Both the position numbers and the translations under genes were made by a program. Below the pieces are notes generated by a model. The model ran no database searches. It was not told the origin of the DNA and was given only the letters and a program-made list of their open reading frames with translations. Positions 12,982 to 22,483 of a stretch of 64,000 nt of DNA are shown in pieces. Origin of the DNA: Raffaelea ambrosiae (taxonomy: Eukaryota > Ascomycota > Sordariomycetes > Ophiostomatales > Ophiostomataceae); the NCBI GenBank assembly GCA_002778195.1, contig PCDI01000005.1, forward strand, positions 1,533,427 to 1,597,426, given 5' to 3'. The first letter of the stretch is position 1, and each line of letters begins with the position of its first letter.

Positions 12982-13710
12982 GCAGACACAGGTACCATTG
13001 GCCGCCTGACAAAAACACACCAACACTGAAACACAATCGTCAAATCATCAAACAGGCATGCTCTTTCTCTCTCTTCCGACCGCCCCAAAAAAAAGAAGCT
13101 ATGGATCGAGGGATGACAATTAGATTGCCTGCAGAACATGCTTAGACGAAACAGGAGATGGAGCGAGACACGAGCAAAGGAACAGACAAAGACGGCACAG
13201 ACAGACGGAAGCAGAAAGAACAAGAGAGACACGGATCGAGACCCCGACAAGAGACGCGGACAAGAGACCCCGACAAAAAAGAGACAGAGACAAGCCCAAG
13301 ACATAACGACACGGAAAGTAAGACAATGCACGAATCGAGCGCTCTGCTTTACCGCTTCCGACTGTCTTGTCTGTATTGTCTGTATGGCTTGCCTGCAAAT
13401 GAGTATTGTCTGCGGCGTACTTTGGGACACGTTTTTTGGAATTGGTTTCTTTTTCCTGTCTTGCCCTTTTTTTTTTGTTCTTTTTTCCTTTATTGCTCTG
13501 CACAATGCCTTGTACTTTGTGAAGTGCAAGGACAATGAGCCTCTAGCGAGCACGCAGCCCCCCCCCCAAAGTCCAGCGTAGCGTAGGGCCCATCGCAATT
13601 ACCGTTTCAGCGCACTCTGCACACACACACGGCACAAACAGGGAGGCCACTCGTTCTTGTCCGGATAGGGACTACGGCCTGGGGTTTTCTGCTGGAGCTC
13701 TTCTCCGTCT

Positions 13711-13776
13711 CTTTTTTTTTTTCATTTTTCATTTTTCATTTTTCATTTATTTATTTATTATTTATTTTTATTTTAA
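13711..13776. repeat. T-rich TTTTTCA / TTTA simple repeat
   Basis: A T-run followed by four TTTTTCA units and then TTTA units. Immediately upstream of the assembly gap. Confidence 0.85.
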
Positions 13777-13929
13777 ACTTGCGCGCCCGTCTCGTCGCTC
13801 GCCTGTGCCCGTTCGGCGATCGTGAACAAGGAACAAAGCCCAAAATGAACAAAGATGAGCCCCCAAAATCAACCAAAAGTGGGCAGTGTGAAATTGCTTG
13901 TCCCGCCCGAGGCCGATGGACAGACTGGG

Positions 13930-14249
13930 NNNNNNNNNNNNNNNNNNNNNNNNNNNNNNNNNNNNNNNNNNNNNNNNNNNNNNNNNNNNNNNNNNNNNNN
14001 NNNNNNNNNNNNNNNNNNNNNNNNNNNNNNNNNNNNNNNNNNNNNNNNNNNNNNNNNNNNNNNNNNNNNNNNNNNNNNNNNNNNNNNNNNNNNNNNNNNN
14101 NNNNNNNNNNNNNNNNNNNNNNNNNNNNNNNNNNNNNNNNNNNNNNNNNNNNNNNNNNNNNNNNNNNNNNNNNNNNNNNNNNNNNNNNNNNNNNNNNNNN
14201 NNNNNNNNNNNNNNNNNNNNNNNNNNNNNNNNNNNNNNNNNNNNNNNNN
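13930..14249. other. Assembly gap (320 N)
   Basis: A run of N bounded on the right by a 17-nt G homopolymer. A scaffold join or unresolved low-complexity DNA; the true length is unknown. Confidence 0.97.
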
Positions 14250-14476
14250 GGGGGGGGGGGGGGGGGTGTATGTGTGGAGGGTGTGGAGGGTGTGGGAGGA
14301 GGGGAGGAGGTGTGGGTCGTATATCCCGGATCCTCCAAAGTGTTAGTTTTTTAGTGTGCGCAACGAAAGCGCAGGTCAGCGCAGCAGGCGGTGCTGGCGA
14401 TCGGCGGCCACTTACACATAGAGTACGTACCTTTTTTGGGTCGGGCCTGGACGTTCACGAAAGCTGCAGACATCAT

Positions 14477-14486
14477 TATATACAAA
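14477..14486 (+). promoter_or_regulatory. Candidate TATA element
   Basis: TATATACAAA lies about 240 nt upstream of the ATG at 14726. The DNA between is a CT/CA-rich leader typical of filamentous ascomycete 5' UTRs, ending with a CA run just before CCACC-ATG. The assignment is positional inference. Confidence 0.4.
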
Positions 14487-14725
14487 GGGCCAGCCTTGCC
14501 CACCCTCCTCGATCCTTCTTCTGGTCTGCATCTCCATATCAACAGCTTCACCATCTCCAAGCACTTTCTACTGACCGCTTGGTTTTCTCTTATCAACAAG
14601 ACTCACTTGACAGACCTTTCTTCTATCCACACAAGTTTGCACTCGACAGACTTGCACTTGACGAGTCTGCTCCTTCTACTCCTCCACCACCTTCAGATCG
14701 TCTCACACACACACACACATCCACC

Positions 14726-15586
14726 ATGCTCTCCCGAAGCAGACTCCTGCGCAAGGCGCGCAGCAACCGGCGCCTGCACATCACCATTGTCGACAACGAC
14801 GAGGTCATCCCGCCCATGCCCACCTCGCCCATCGAGGAGGCCATCGCCATCCACAGCCGCCGCAACGGCGCCGCCACCGTCGACGCCATCCCCATGCCGC
14901 TGCCGCCCACCACCGCGTCGGCCGTGCACATGCAGCAGCCTGCCGAGCAGCAGCAGCACCACCGCCAGTCGAGCTGCGCCAGCAGCAGCCACATCTCGCA
15001 CTTCTCCCGCGCGTCGTCCTGGTCCTCGGCCTCGTCCACCACGTCGAGCTCGTCCCACGCCTCGTCCCACGCCACCTCGCGGGCCACCAACAACCACCAG
15101 CACCTCGCCTGGGACCCCCTCCGCCTGCACCCCACGACCACCATCGACTGTGCGCCGGACGCGTCGTCGTCGTCGTCGTCGTCGACCTCCGCCTCCTACA
15201 CCTACTCGGGCGGCGACGACGACTTCGACTTTGGCTTCGGCGTCCCGCGCTACCACACCGCCCGCAACCTCATCACCCCCGTCTCCTCCACCGACTACGA
15301 CGACGACGCCTTCGTCCAGGGCCTGTCCGCCCCGCCGCGGAAGCACCTCCACCACCACCAGCACCACCACCGCACCCTGCGCACGCCCTCGTCCGAGGCC
15401 TGCCTGCCGCGGGTCCGGCCCACCACGCCCGACCTGGACTCGTTTTCTGGCGCGCCGTCGTCTGCGAGCGAGCCCTCCTCGCCCATCCGCCCGCGCATGC
15501 AGCCGTTCGCCGCCACCGAGACCGAGCACATGCTGAAGCGCGGCGACTGGAAGCGTCGGGGCATCATCTTTGGCCTGGAGAACTAG
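14726..15586 (+). CDS. Ser/His-rich protein of unknown function
   Basis: A single-exon 286-residue protein. The start at 14726 is chosen because it has a good context (CCACCATG), follows a CA-rich leader, and marks the onset of strong GC3 bias; the open frame upstream merely runs through leader and gap. The N-terminus is basic (SRSRLLRKARSNRR) and is followed by a short ordered-looking segment (LHITIVDNDEVIPPMP). The middle is low complexity, with poly-Ser, His/Gln runs near residue 75 and a HHHQHHHH run near 215, and contains SP/TP sites. The C-terminus, MLKRGDWKRRGIIFG, looks like a short conserved docking-type motif; I recall similar endings in uncharacterised fungal proteins but cannot name a family. 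No transmembrane segment or signal peptide is visible. Function is unknown, possibly a disordered regulatory protein. Confidence 0.8.
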   Translation: MLSRSRLLRKARSNRRLHITIVDNDEVIPPMPTSPIEEAIAIHSRRNGAATVDAIPMPLPPTTASAVHMQQPAEQQQHHRQSSCASSSHISHFSRASSWSSASSTTSSSSHASSHATSRATNNHQHLAWDPLRLHPTTTIDCAPDASSSSSSSTSASYTYSGGDDDFDFGFGVPRYHTARNLITPVSSTDYDDDAFVQGLSAPPRKHLHHHQHHHRTLRTPSSEACLPRVRPTTPDLDSFSGAPSSASEPSSPIRPRMQPFAATETEHMLKRGDWKRRGIIFGLEN

Positions 15587-16248
15587 TTCGTTCTTCCCGG
15601 ACCACACTCTCCAACTACACCAAACAATCTCTTCATCACAGAGCCGCCTTTTTGTTTTGTTTTTTGCCTCGCTCATAATCCTCTTTGTCTGATTTTTTCT
15701 TTTTTCTTGTCATGATACCCCCCCACAACTTGTACAAACTTTTATTTTTGTATATTTCATTCGTTCTTACCATCTTTTGAGAGCGGAGGCAAAACAAGGC
15801 TGGCTACAACCATCTTTTCCTGTACTACTTTTTTTTTTTTCCTTTGTCTCTGGTTTTTGGCCACCAAGCGAGTTCAACCGAGGATCTTCCTATACGGGAA
15901 TGATAGCCCTCCAAAATTGGCGTTTTCCTTTTTGTTTTTTATTTATCTCTCATTATTTGAGATTGATTACCGATCCGTCCTCCACAAAGAAGAGCGACGA
16001 GATAGTCTCTAGACAGAATTAGATGTGACATCTCCAGAGAAAGAGAGCACACCATACCAACACACAAAATACAAATCAAAACAAAGGGACGGTGACAAAT
16101 CTTTGGTCGTCGATCCCGAAACAAACAAAAAAAAGCCCTGATCCGTTTCCAATTTGCACAAAAAGTGATATGCCCCGAATTCTCCGCTCGTTTCATGATT
16201 TCTCATCCTTTCCGATCTGTCTAGGCGGTCTTGTCGTTGGTCTTGCTG

Positions 16249-16272
16249 TTGGACAATGCGCATTGTCCAACG
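16249..16272. repeat. 24-nt perfect palindrome
   Basis: GTTGGACAATGC followed by its exact reverse complement, centred between 16260 and 16261. The outer flanks TGTCGTTGG (16232-16240) and CCAACGACA (16267-16275) offer an alternative longer hairpin. Variants of its GGACAATG core recur nearby, for example in the CGGACAATGCCCG at about 16339. Confidence 0.9.
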
Positions 16273-17015
16273 ACATGTTTACAACCGTGCTGCCGTCATC
16301 CCATACTGGACAGTGCCAGACCAATGGACACTTTTTCCAACGGACAATGCCCGACAACGGGACAGGACAAAGCGAGTGATCCCCGTTTCCCAACCGTGCC
16401 GGCGTACTGTGCTATCGTTGGGCCACACCCGGAAGAATAAAAAAAAAAAAAAAAAACCCCGGATATGTTGGTTGGTTCAAGGGAGCTTTGTCCTCAGTTT
16501 GCCGGCAACGTCGAGTCCGTGCACTCGGACGACCCTCGAGCTCGTCCCGAGCAAAGGGATGTCTGATCGAACGAGGGACATTCTCGAGTTGTCCGGAAGG
16601 CGCCGACCAAGCGAGGACAGTCGATGGACAGTCGAGTGGACAGTCGAGTGATCCGGAAGGTGCCTGAGCCAGCGGCGAGGTCCGATTTGACTGGATTTTA
16701 CTAGAAGAAGGGGTTCGCGTTGTCTTCACCATGTATGATTCACCAGGCCGTGTGGGCACTGTTCACAAAAGGGTTGGGGGTCATGTAGGCTGAAGAGTTC
16801 TCCAATTGACAAAAACAAAATCTAATTCTAAACAATCTGGGTTTGCGCGCGTAAAACAAATGCCTGTCCGAATGTGTTTCTTTCCGTCTCGCTCGTGTGT
16901 GTATTCCCAAAATGCAAAACGGGGGAGGGTAAGAGAGAGAGAGCAATTTCAATCCGGTCCCAATCTGGTGTCAACCCCTTTCTAAGTTATCCAGTGAGGC
17001 CCAATATGCTGATTA

Positions 17016-17016
<1 letters not shown>

Positions 17017-17062
<46 letters not shown>
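17017..17062. repeat. (TG)n microsatellite, about 23 units
   Basis: An uninterrupted TG run about 275 nt beyond the stop codon of the coiled-coil gene. Confidence 0.95.
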
Positions 17063-17063
<1 letters not shown>

Positions 17064-17336
17064 CAATTTCTTGGGGTGGAATCGTGTAAATGTGTAAATG
17101 TGTTTGTTGTTCGCCGGTGTCAGCCAAAACAGGGGGTATCTCTATCTCTATCGTGTTTCGTTGTTCTGTTGTTCTGTTGTTTCGTTGTTTCGTAGTTTTG
17201 TTTCCGTTTTTTTTTTGTTTTCGCTTTCTTTTGTATGATTTCGTATTGTTTCTTCTTCGTCCATGTCGTTCCTCTTCATGTGGTTTGTGGCGTGGTCGAT
17301 TCTCGAGCGGCTCCTCCTCCTCCTCTCCGCACCACC

Positions 17337-18278
17337 TCAGTGGCGCCGATGGAAGCGCTCGCGGGTGCGCACCCCGTACAGCACCCGCGGGGCCTGGTAC
17401 GGCAGCCCATCGTTGTTGTGGCGTTGACGGCGATGCCATTTGCGGTACACGTTGTTGTTGACGACGAACACAGCGCCGTCCCGCTCCAGATCCCGGAGCC
17501 GCGCCTCGTTCCGGAGCCGCTGCTCCCGGAGCCGCGCCTCGTTCCGGAGCCGCTGCTCCCGGAGCCGCCGGGCGTCCTCGCGCAGCTGCTCCTCCCAGAA
17601 CTGCTGCTCTTCCTGCTGGAGCTGCTCGTCCCGGAGACGCTCTTCGTCGCGGAGACGCTCTTCGTCGCGGAGACGCTCTTCGTCGCGGAGACGCTCTTCG
17701 TCGCGGAGACGCTCTTCGTCGCGGAGACGCTGTTCGTCGCGGAGACGCTGTTCGTCGCGGAGACGCTGTTCGTCGCGGAGACGCTCTTCCTCCTCCTCTT
17801 CTTCCTGGATCCGCTGGAGCACGCGGAGGTGGAGGCGCGCGCGCTCCTCGCGTTCGCGCAGCGCACGCTCGCGCTCACGCTCGCGCTCCTCGCGCAGCTC
17901 GCGCTCCTGGCGCAGCGCCCGCTCGCGGGCCTCGCGCAGCGCTTGCTCCTGCTTGCGCTGCTCTTCACGCTGGCGCTCTTGCTCGCGCAGCGCACCATCG
18001 CGCTCCTCGCGCTGCTCGCGTTTGCGTTTGCGCTCCTGGAGAATCTTGTCACGACGGGCGTCGTGCTTCCGCTCCTGCTTCTTCTTGCGCTGCTGCATGT
18101 TCTCCTGATCCCGCTCCAGCGCGCGCGCCTCGCTCTCGTCGCGGAGGCGACATCTGGAGCACTTGACGCTCTCGTGCTCAATGCGCTCCGTCCGCCCCTC
18201 GCAGCCGACGAGATGGCAATCGTCGGTTTCGAAGAAGAAATCACCGCAGAGGTAGATGTGCTTCACGCGGACGCACAT
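17337..18278 (-). CDS. Cys-motif coiled-coil protein with 6-aa tandem repeats
   Basis: A single exon of 313 residues. The N-terminus has regularly spaced cysteines (C2, C11, C21, C26, then C40-x2-C43 in KCSRC) after MCVRVKHIYLCGD. This resembles the short Cys/His N-terminal signature (MC..Y.CG...C...C..C) seen in many uncharacterised ascomycete proteins and may bind zinc. From about residue 45 to 265 the chain is almost entirely Arg/Glu/Gln/Lys, predicted as one long helix or coiled coil. It includes nine tandem RLRDE(E/Q) hexapeptides (DNA 17632-17793) and two RLREQRLRNEA 11-mers (17495-17560). The C-terminus returns to ordinary composition (FVVNNNVYRKWHRR). Other frames over this locus are also open, but they give only Ser/Arg or Leu/Val repeats and lack the Cys motif. 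Function unknown; structural or scaffold-like. Confidence 0.8.
   Translation of the reverse strand: MCVRVKHIYLCGDFFFETDDCHLVGCEGRTERIEHESVKCSRCRLRDESEARALERDQENMQQRKKKQERKHDARRDKILQERKRKREQREERDGALREQERQREEQRKQEQALREARERALRQERELREERERERERALREREERARLHLRVLQRIQEEEEEEERLRDEQRLRDEQRLRDEQRLRDEERLRDEERLRDEERLRDEERLRDEERLRDEQLQQEEQQFWEEQLREDARRLREQRLRNEARLREQRLRNEARLRDLERDGAVFVVNNNVYRKWHRRQRHNNDGLPYQAPRVLYGVRTRERFHRRH
17495..17572 (-). repeat. 33-nt in-frame coding repeat
   Basis: Two full 33-nt units and a partial third near the 3' end of the coiled-coil gene, encoding the 11-residue unit RLREQRLRNEA. The length is a multiple of three, so copy-number change preserves the frame. Confidence 0.85.
17632..17793 (-). 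repeat. 18-nt in-frame coding minisatellite (9 copies)
   Basis: Nine units of an 18-mer (plus strand CGGAGACGCTCTTCGTCG and variants) encoding RLRDEE or RLRDEQ. Homogeneous copies in the centre suggest recent slippage or unequal exchange. Confidence 0.92.
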
Positions 18279-18312
18279 TGCGCTTGCAGTTGCGGTTGCA
18301 AGTTGTGGTTGG

Positions 18313-18435
18313 TATGGAGTTGTAGTTATGGAGTTGTAGTTATGGAGTTGTAGTTATGGAGTTGTGGTTATGGAGTTGTGGCTGCGATTGAGTTGTGCTC
18401 GCGATTGAGTTGTAGTTGCGATTGAATTGTAGTTG
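18313..18435. repeat. 14/17-nt tandem array in the 5' leader of the coiled-coil gene
   Basis: Five 14-nt units (TATGGAGTTGTAGT and variants) grade into three 17-nt units sharing GAGTTGTAGT. It starts about 35 nt upstream of the ATG at 18278. Read on the minus strand it is CA-rich (AACTACAACTCCAT), like a fungal 5' UTR, so it is probably transcribed. Confidence 0.88.
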
Positions 18436-18530
18436 GTAAGTAGTATCGCTTGTTCGCTTCTTCGCTTGTTGAATAGGTGGTGAGAACAACTCAAGTCAAG
18501 AATCTTTGCGAACAGCGGCCTCTATAATAT

Positions 18531-18540
18531 CTCCTCTGGC
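18531..18540 (-). promoter_or_regulatory. Candidate TATA element
   Basis: Minus-strand ATATTATAGA lies about 255 nt upstream of the ATG at 18278, beyond the CA-rich repeated leader. Assigned by position only. Confidence 0.35.
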
Positions 18541-18897
18541 GCCGCCCCCAAATCTGGTCCCTGGCAAGGCATCTTGAGATGGCACGGGAAGGGAAGAAAA
18601 GGCGCCTGCCTCTTTCGCTGATCGCCTGAAGAAAGCCTTGTCAAATTGCCTAATTGGGACCAACAACCAACATACCCTCCCCTGTCATGGCGAGGTCAGG
18701 TGACCTGCAGCCTGTGGTCATGCTTCCGTCGCTGGAGTTCTATTCTCAGCGAAATGAGCCTGACTTGTGGCTTGACAATGCATTTCCCCCTGCAACTCGT
18801 GCCTTGTTGCAGGCCCCCCTGTCAGAGTTTCTTTGTTCTCTTCGTTCTTCAGCGTTCCTTCGCGCCGTCCTCTTGCAGGTGTGTGGTTGCAATCCTC

Positions 18898-18918
18898 TGG
18901 GCGGTGTTTCACCGCCCA
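18898..18918. repeat. GC-rich perfect hairpin
   Basis: TGGGCGGTG, a TTT loop, then CACCGCCCA: a 9-bp perfect stem. It is intergenic, upstream of the coiled-coil gene. Confidence 0.85.
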
Positions 18919-19836
18919 AAACCGAGGGGGGGTTGAGGGGGGGGGGGACCTGCAGGTGAAGAGGGGAGGGGGCGCAGTTTCTTCGTTGCGAAGTGGCGGT
19001 CTATGGGGAGGGTGCATGCGAGACCAGGCTGTACAGCCTTGATTGGTCCTCTGACAGCCCCTGATAAGAATAGATGGTCTCAAACGAGACAAACGGGCCA
19101 GTCGTTGCGGAAGAACCATGCACCATAACGTCACCGCCCACACGGCTGCAGACGGGTCAGAATCAATCGGCAAGGCCGAGGGGCTTCTGCGCATGATGGG
19201 TTTGCCAGACCTGCCGTACCTTGGCGGTTGGTTGTCAAAAAGTCCTATGCCAGAGAGTTGCAGAGTTGTCTCTGATTGGGCGAACCTGACTCGGGATGCC
19301 TGATTCCGAGCCCCACATCAGAGACACATGACCCGACCTGGAGAACAACGAGAACAAAGAGAACCAAGAAACAAAGCTGCTGGTCAGCCTTGCGGTCCAG
19401 GTTTCGGGTGTCGCGTCGTACGATCTGTACTCTGAAACTTTTGACAGTCAAGGGACCTGCATGAACGTGCCAGCAGCTGCCCAGAGGATGACGAGGACAC
19501 GACCCGTCGTCTGTGGCCAATAAAGAACACAGTTGATAGGAATCAGTAGACTCGGGCTAATTAGTTGCATTCAAACCGCAATGGCCCAGTGCTCAGACTA
19601 GGGAAAAAACAAAGATGTGTAATGAAATGAAATGAAATGCCAGCAGTGGAGGTTGCTGGTCTTCCCAATAACGCCTTTCCTCCGCGAAAGAGAGTGGGAT
19701 AAAAAGCAAAAGACCAATGTCGCACAAGTGTATATAGGGAATCAACAAGACAGAAAGAACGTCTCGAGAGGAAATGCAGGCAGACATGTAAAACAAAAAC
19801 AAATATCGAACAAATACTAAAAAAAACAACGCTTTC

Positions 19837-22483
19837 TCAGTTGCTACTCTTCTCTTCATCCTCCTTCTTGCTGCTGCCCGTGATCTTGTTCCAGGCCTTG
19901 CCAAACTTGTCGGCGAGCCAGCCCCATATGTCCTGGACGGGGTTCTTGTTCTTGCCGTCTGTGTCTTCTCCGTCTTGTTGCTTGTCTCCCGTGGCCGGTT
20001 GGCTGGTGGCCGCAGCTGACGTTGTTGCCGTCGTTGCCGTCGTCGAGGAAGTTGTTGGAGCAGCAGCAGCCTGGGTCGGCACACTGTCCACGCCGACAGT
20101 CACAGACGTGGTGGCTTCCGCGGCTGCCGCCGCCGCCGACGTCAGAGTGTAGGGCGGGACGGGGTCGGCGGGCTCCTCGACGGGCATCTCGGTGTCGTGG
20201 AGGCCGACGGGCTTCAGGGGCAGACGAAGGGTGCCGTTGTTGGGTTTGGGCTCGATGCCGACCGAGTCGCACAGCATGTTGTAGACCTCGATATTTTCTA
20301 AACAGTCAGCTTTTTTTTTTTCTTCTTTCCTCGCTTCGCTCGATTTCTTCTTCTTTCCTCGCTTCGCTCGACTTCTTTTTCCTCGCTTCGCTCGACTTCT
20401 TCTTTCCTCGCTTCGCTCGACTTCTTTTTCCTCGCTTCGCTCGACTTCTTTTCCCTCGCTCGATCCACTTACGAAATACATCCAGTTTGCTGTTCGGCTC
20501 GTGCGGAAACGCTGGCCCGCGGGCTATAAAAATGGCCCGCATCAGCGGGTGCTCGTGGTCGTAGCCGTGCAGCCCCCGCGGGTGGTACACCAGGTTGTGC
20601 GCCTGGCCCTCGGCCACGTCAAACTCGTCGCGCTGCACAATGTTCCACCCGGCCTTGGGCACCAGCCAGAGCGGCGCAATGCGCTCGTTGCGGCTGAAGT
20701 GGTAGCGCGCCGGCATGTCCCGGTCGCGCAGGTACACCTCCACGTTGGGGTTGTCGCGCGTGCGCGCCACGACGCCCGCGTGCAGCGTCGCCAGGTCGAC
20801 GCCGGCCGCCGGCCGCAGGCCGACCAGCGGCCAGCCGTCGACGTGCGACACCAGAGACATGCCGTCGCCCGGCACCAGGTCCTCGAGCTGCAGCAGACGC
20901 GACGCGTCCGTGGTGGCCATGCCGTGGTCCGACACGACGATGACGTTGACAATGTGCGTCAGGTTGCGGGCCGCGAGCCCGGCAAAGATGTCGTCCAGCA
21001 GCTGGTCGGCGGCGGCAATGGTGGTGCGGATCTCGGTGCTGTTGGGCCCGTAGCGGTGGCCGTCGGCGTCGACGTTGGGCACGTACGCGGCAATGACCTG
21101 CGGGCGCTGGTCGGCCGGCGGCATCTGCGCGTGCGCCGGGTGCTCGCGGCCCGGCTTGTCCAGGAAGCTGAGCACGCGCGCCACCTTTTTCGGCAGCGGC
21201 TCGTCGCCGTTGAACTTGTCCACCACGCTCGGCTCCGTGTGCAGAATGTGCGCCTCGCTGCCGGGCCACATGTGCACCGCCGTGCGCACGCCGGCCCGCT
21301 CGGCCGTCACCCAGAACGGCTCGCCGCCCCACCACTCCGGGTCCATGCTGCGCGCCGGGTCTGTGTAGAAGAACTCGGCCTGCCGCGCCGGGTCCCAGAA
21401 CGTGTTGCCCACGATGCCGTGGCTCTCCGGGTACAGCCCCGTCGCCAGCGTGTAGTGGTTCGGGAACGTCACGCTCGGGAACGACGGCAGCATGTACCGC
21501 GGCGACACGCCCTCGCGCACCAACGCATTCAGCCGCGGCGTCAGCCCGCGCCCCAGGAAATCCGCGCGGAAGCCGTCCAGGCTGATGATCAGCGTCGTCG
21601 GCGCAAACAGCGCCGTGCCGTTGCTGACCAGCGCGCTCGGCGGGTACGCCTTGAGCTGCGGCTTCTGCCGGTTCGCCGCCTTCTTCTTGTCCAGCGTCAC
21701 CTTCCACGCCCCCAGCACCAAAATCGCAAACGCCACCGCAATCAGCGCGTGCAGCACCAGCCGCCGCGCCCACGATCGCCGCTTCTGCCGCCGCTCCTGC
21801 GCCGCCGCCTGGTGTCGCTGCAGCCCGGCCCGGTCCCGCTCGTCGCTGTCGTCCCGCTCGTCCTGGTCGTCCCGCTCCGAGCTGTCGCCCGTCGAGCTGC
21901 CCTCCTTGATGCCGCCCTCCTCCAGCTCAAACAGCAGCTCGCCGTCCTCGCCGTCGCGTGCCTGCTGCAGCAGCCGGCTCTTCCGCTCTTTGCGCCGCTG
22001 CCGCCGGTTCTTGCGGCGCTCGGCACGCGTCGTCGGGTCGACAAAATCCAGGCTGTCCCGACGGCTGCCGCTGCCGCCCAAAAGCCCGTCGGTGGGCCGG
22101 CTCCGGCTCCGGGACCGGCTGCTGCCGCCGCCACCATCCTTGCGTTTAAATCCGAGCAGCTCCAGCGGGTTGGGCAGCCCGGACTCCCGCCGGCCCCGGT
22201 CCTGCTCGCGCAGAGCATCGGTGACCAGCTGGTCCGTCTCGTATTCTTCGGCAAACACCAAGCGGTCGTGGGCCCGCAGCTCTGCGCTTGTGCGCGCCCG
22301 CATCTGGAGCTCGTCATCGTCGCTGTCGCTGTCCTGGTCACTGCGGATCGACACGGCATCGGCGTCGTAGTCGACGGGCGAGAGGAGGGAGTGGGAGGAA
22401 CGGTCGTTGTTGTTCGTCTGCTGGCCCAGGAGGCCTGTCCTCAGCCTCGGCATCGGGGCCGCGTCCTGGGGTGGTGGAGCCAT
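19837..22483 (-). CDS. Membrane-anchored nucleotide pyrophosphatase/phosphodiesterase
   Basis: Two exons, complement(20473..22483) and complement(19837..20297), give 823 residues. The 175-nt intron has a GTAAGT donor, CTGAC branch and TAG acceptor; joining restores the family segment DVFQNIEVYNMLC. Residues 1-240 are a charged, disordered cytosolic region, 241-261 a single type II membrane anchor (LVLHALIAVAFAILVL), and from about 295 the alkaline-phosphatase-superfamily NPP domain. Its metal and catalytic residues are all present: D303 (SLDGF), nucleophile T339 with N342 (SVTFPNHY), D/H in DADGHRYG, D/H in VVSDHGMA, and H in HGYDHEHP. The C-terminus adds an Ala/Thr-rich stretch and a WGWLADKFGKAWNKI segment. 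Related to yeast NPP1/NPP2, which hydrolyse extracellular or vacuolar nucleoside phosphates and phosphodiesters. The intron is itself a minisatellite (separate entry). Confidence 0.93.
20305..20466 (-). repeat. 24-25 nt minisatellite filling the NPP intron
   Basis: About six units with the minus-strand core GAGCGAAGCGAGGA plus AAGAAG-type spacers occupy nearly the whole intron. If the intron were retained, the exon 1 frame would stay open through the repeat and stop at 20306, replacing the conserved C-terminus with a Lys/Arg/Glu/Ser tail. The core differs at one position from a repeat inside the exon of the 5'-nucleotidase-like gene at 63.3 kb. Confidence 0.85.

Larger units (their letters stand above)
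1..13929. other. Gene desert rich in low-complexity DNA
   Basis: I find no supportable gene here. Long open frames exist on both strands, but their translations are low complexity (Cys/Val runs from CA repeats; Arg/Lys or Phe/Ser runs from purine or pyrimidine tracts), contain no recognisable domain, and do not join through CTRAC-type introns. What it holds is purine/pyrimidine-rich tracts (1-500, 5.6-5.8 kb, 6.1-6.3 kb), CA/TG microsatellites, several 10-19 nt tandem arrays, an imperfect long hairpin near 8.4-8.5 kb and six exact TACTATGTA/TACATAGTA motifs, all listed separately. A gene broken into many short exons cannot be fully excluded. Confidence 0.6.
15587..17336. other. Intergenic, 3' flanks of convergent genes
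   Basis: Between the convergent genes ending at 15586 (+) and 17337 (-). It holds a T-rich 3' flank, a 24-nt perfect palindrome at 16249-16272, TGGACA-type short repeats through about 16350 and again near 16620-16650, and a (TG)n run at 17017-17062. No supported gene. Confidence 0.65.
18436..19836. other. Intergenic DNA upstream of the coiled-coil gene
   Basis: Between the minus-strand coiled-coil gene and the 3' end of the minus-strand NPP gene. It contains a TATA-like site at 18531-18540, a GC-rich hairpin at 18898-18918 next to a G9 run, and unremarkable single-copy DNA. No supported gene. Confidence 0.6.

Noticed and set aside
13898..14725. Upstream extension of the Ser/His-rich protein to 562 residues
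   Set aside because: The extension crosses the N gap, a G homopolymer and the CT-rich leader with its TATA-like site; coding composition begins only at 14726.
17235..18353. 372-residue plus-strand and 322-residue minus-strand frames over the coiled-coil locus
   Set aside because: Alternative readings of the same tandem repeats (Leu/Val/Ala and Ser/Arg runs). Only the 313-residue minus frame has an N-terminal Cys motif and non-repetitive ends.
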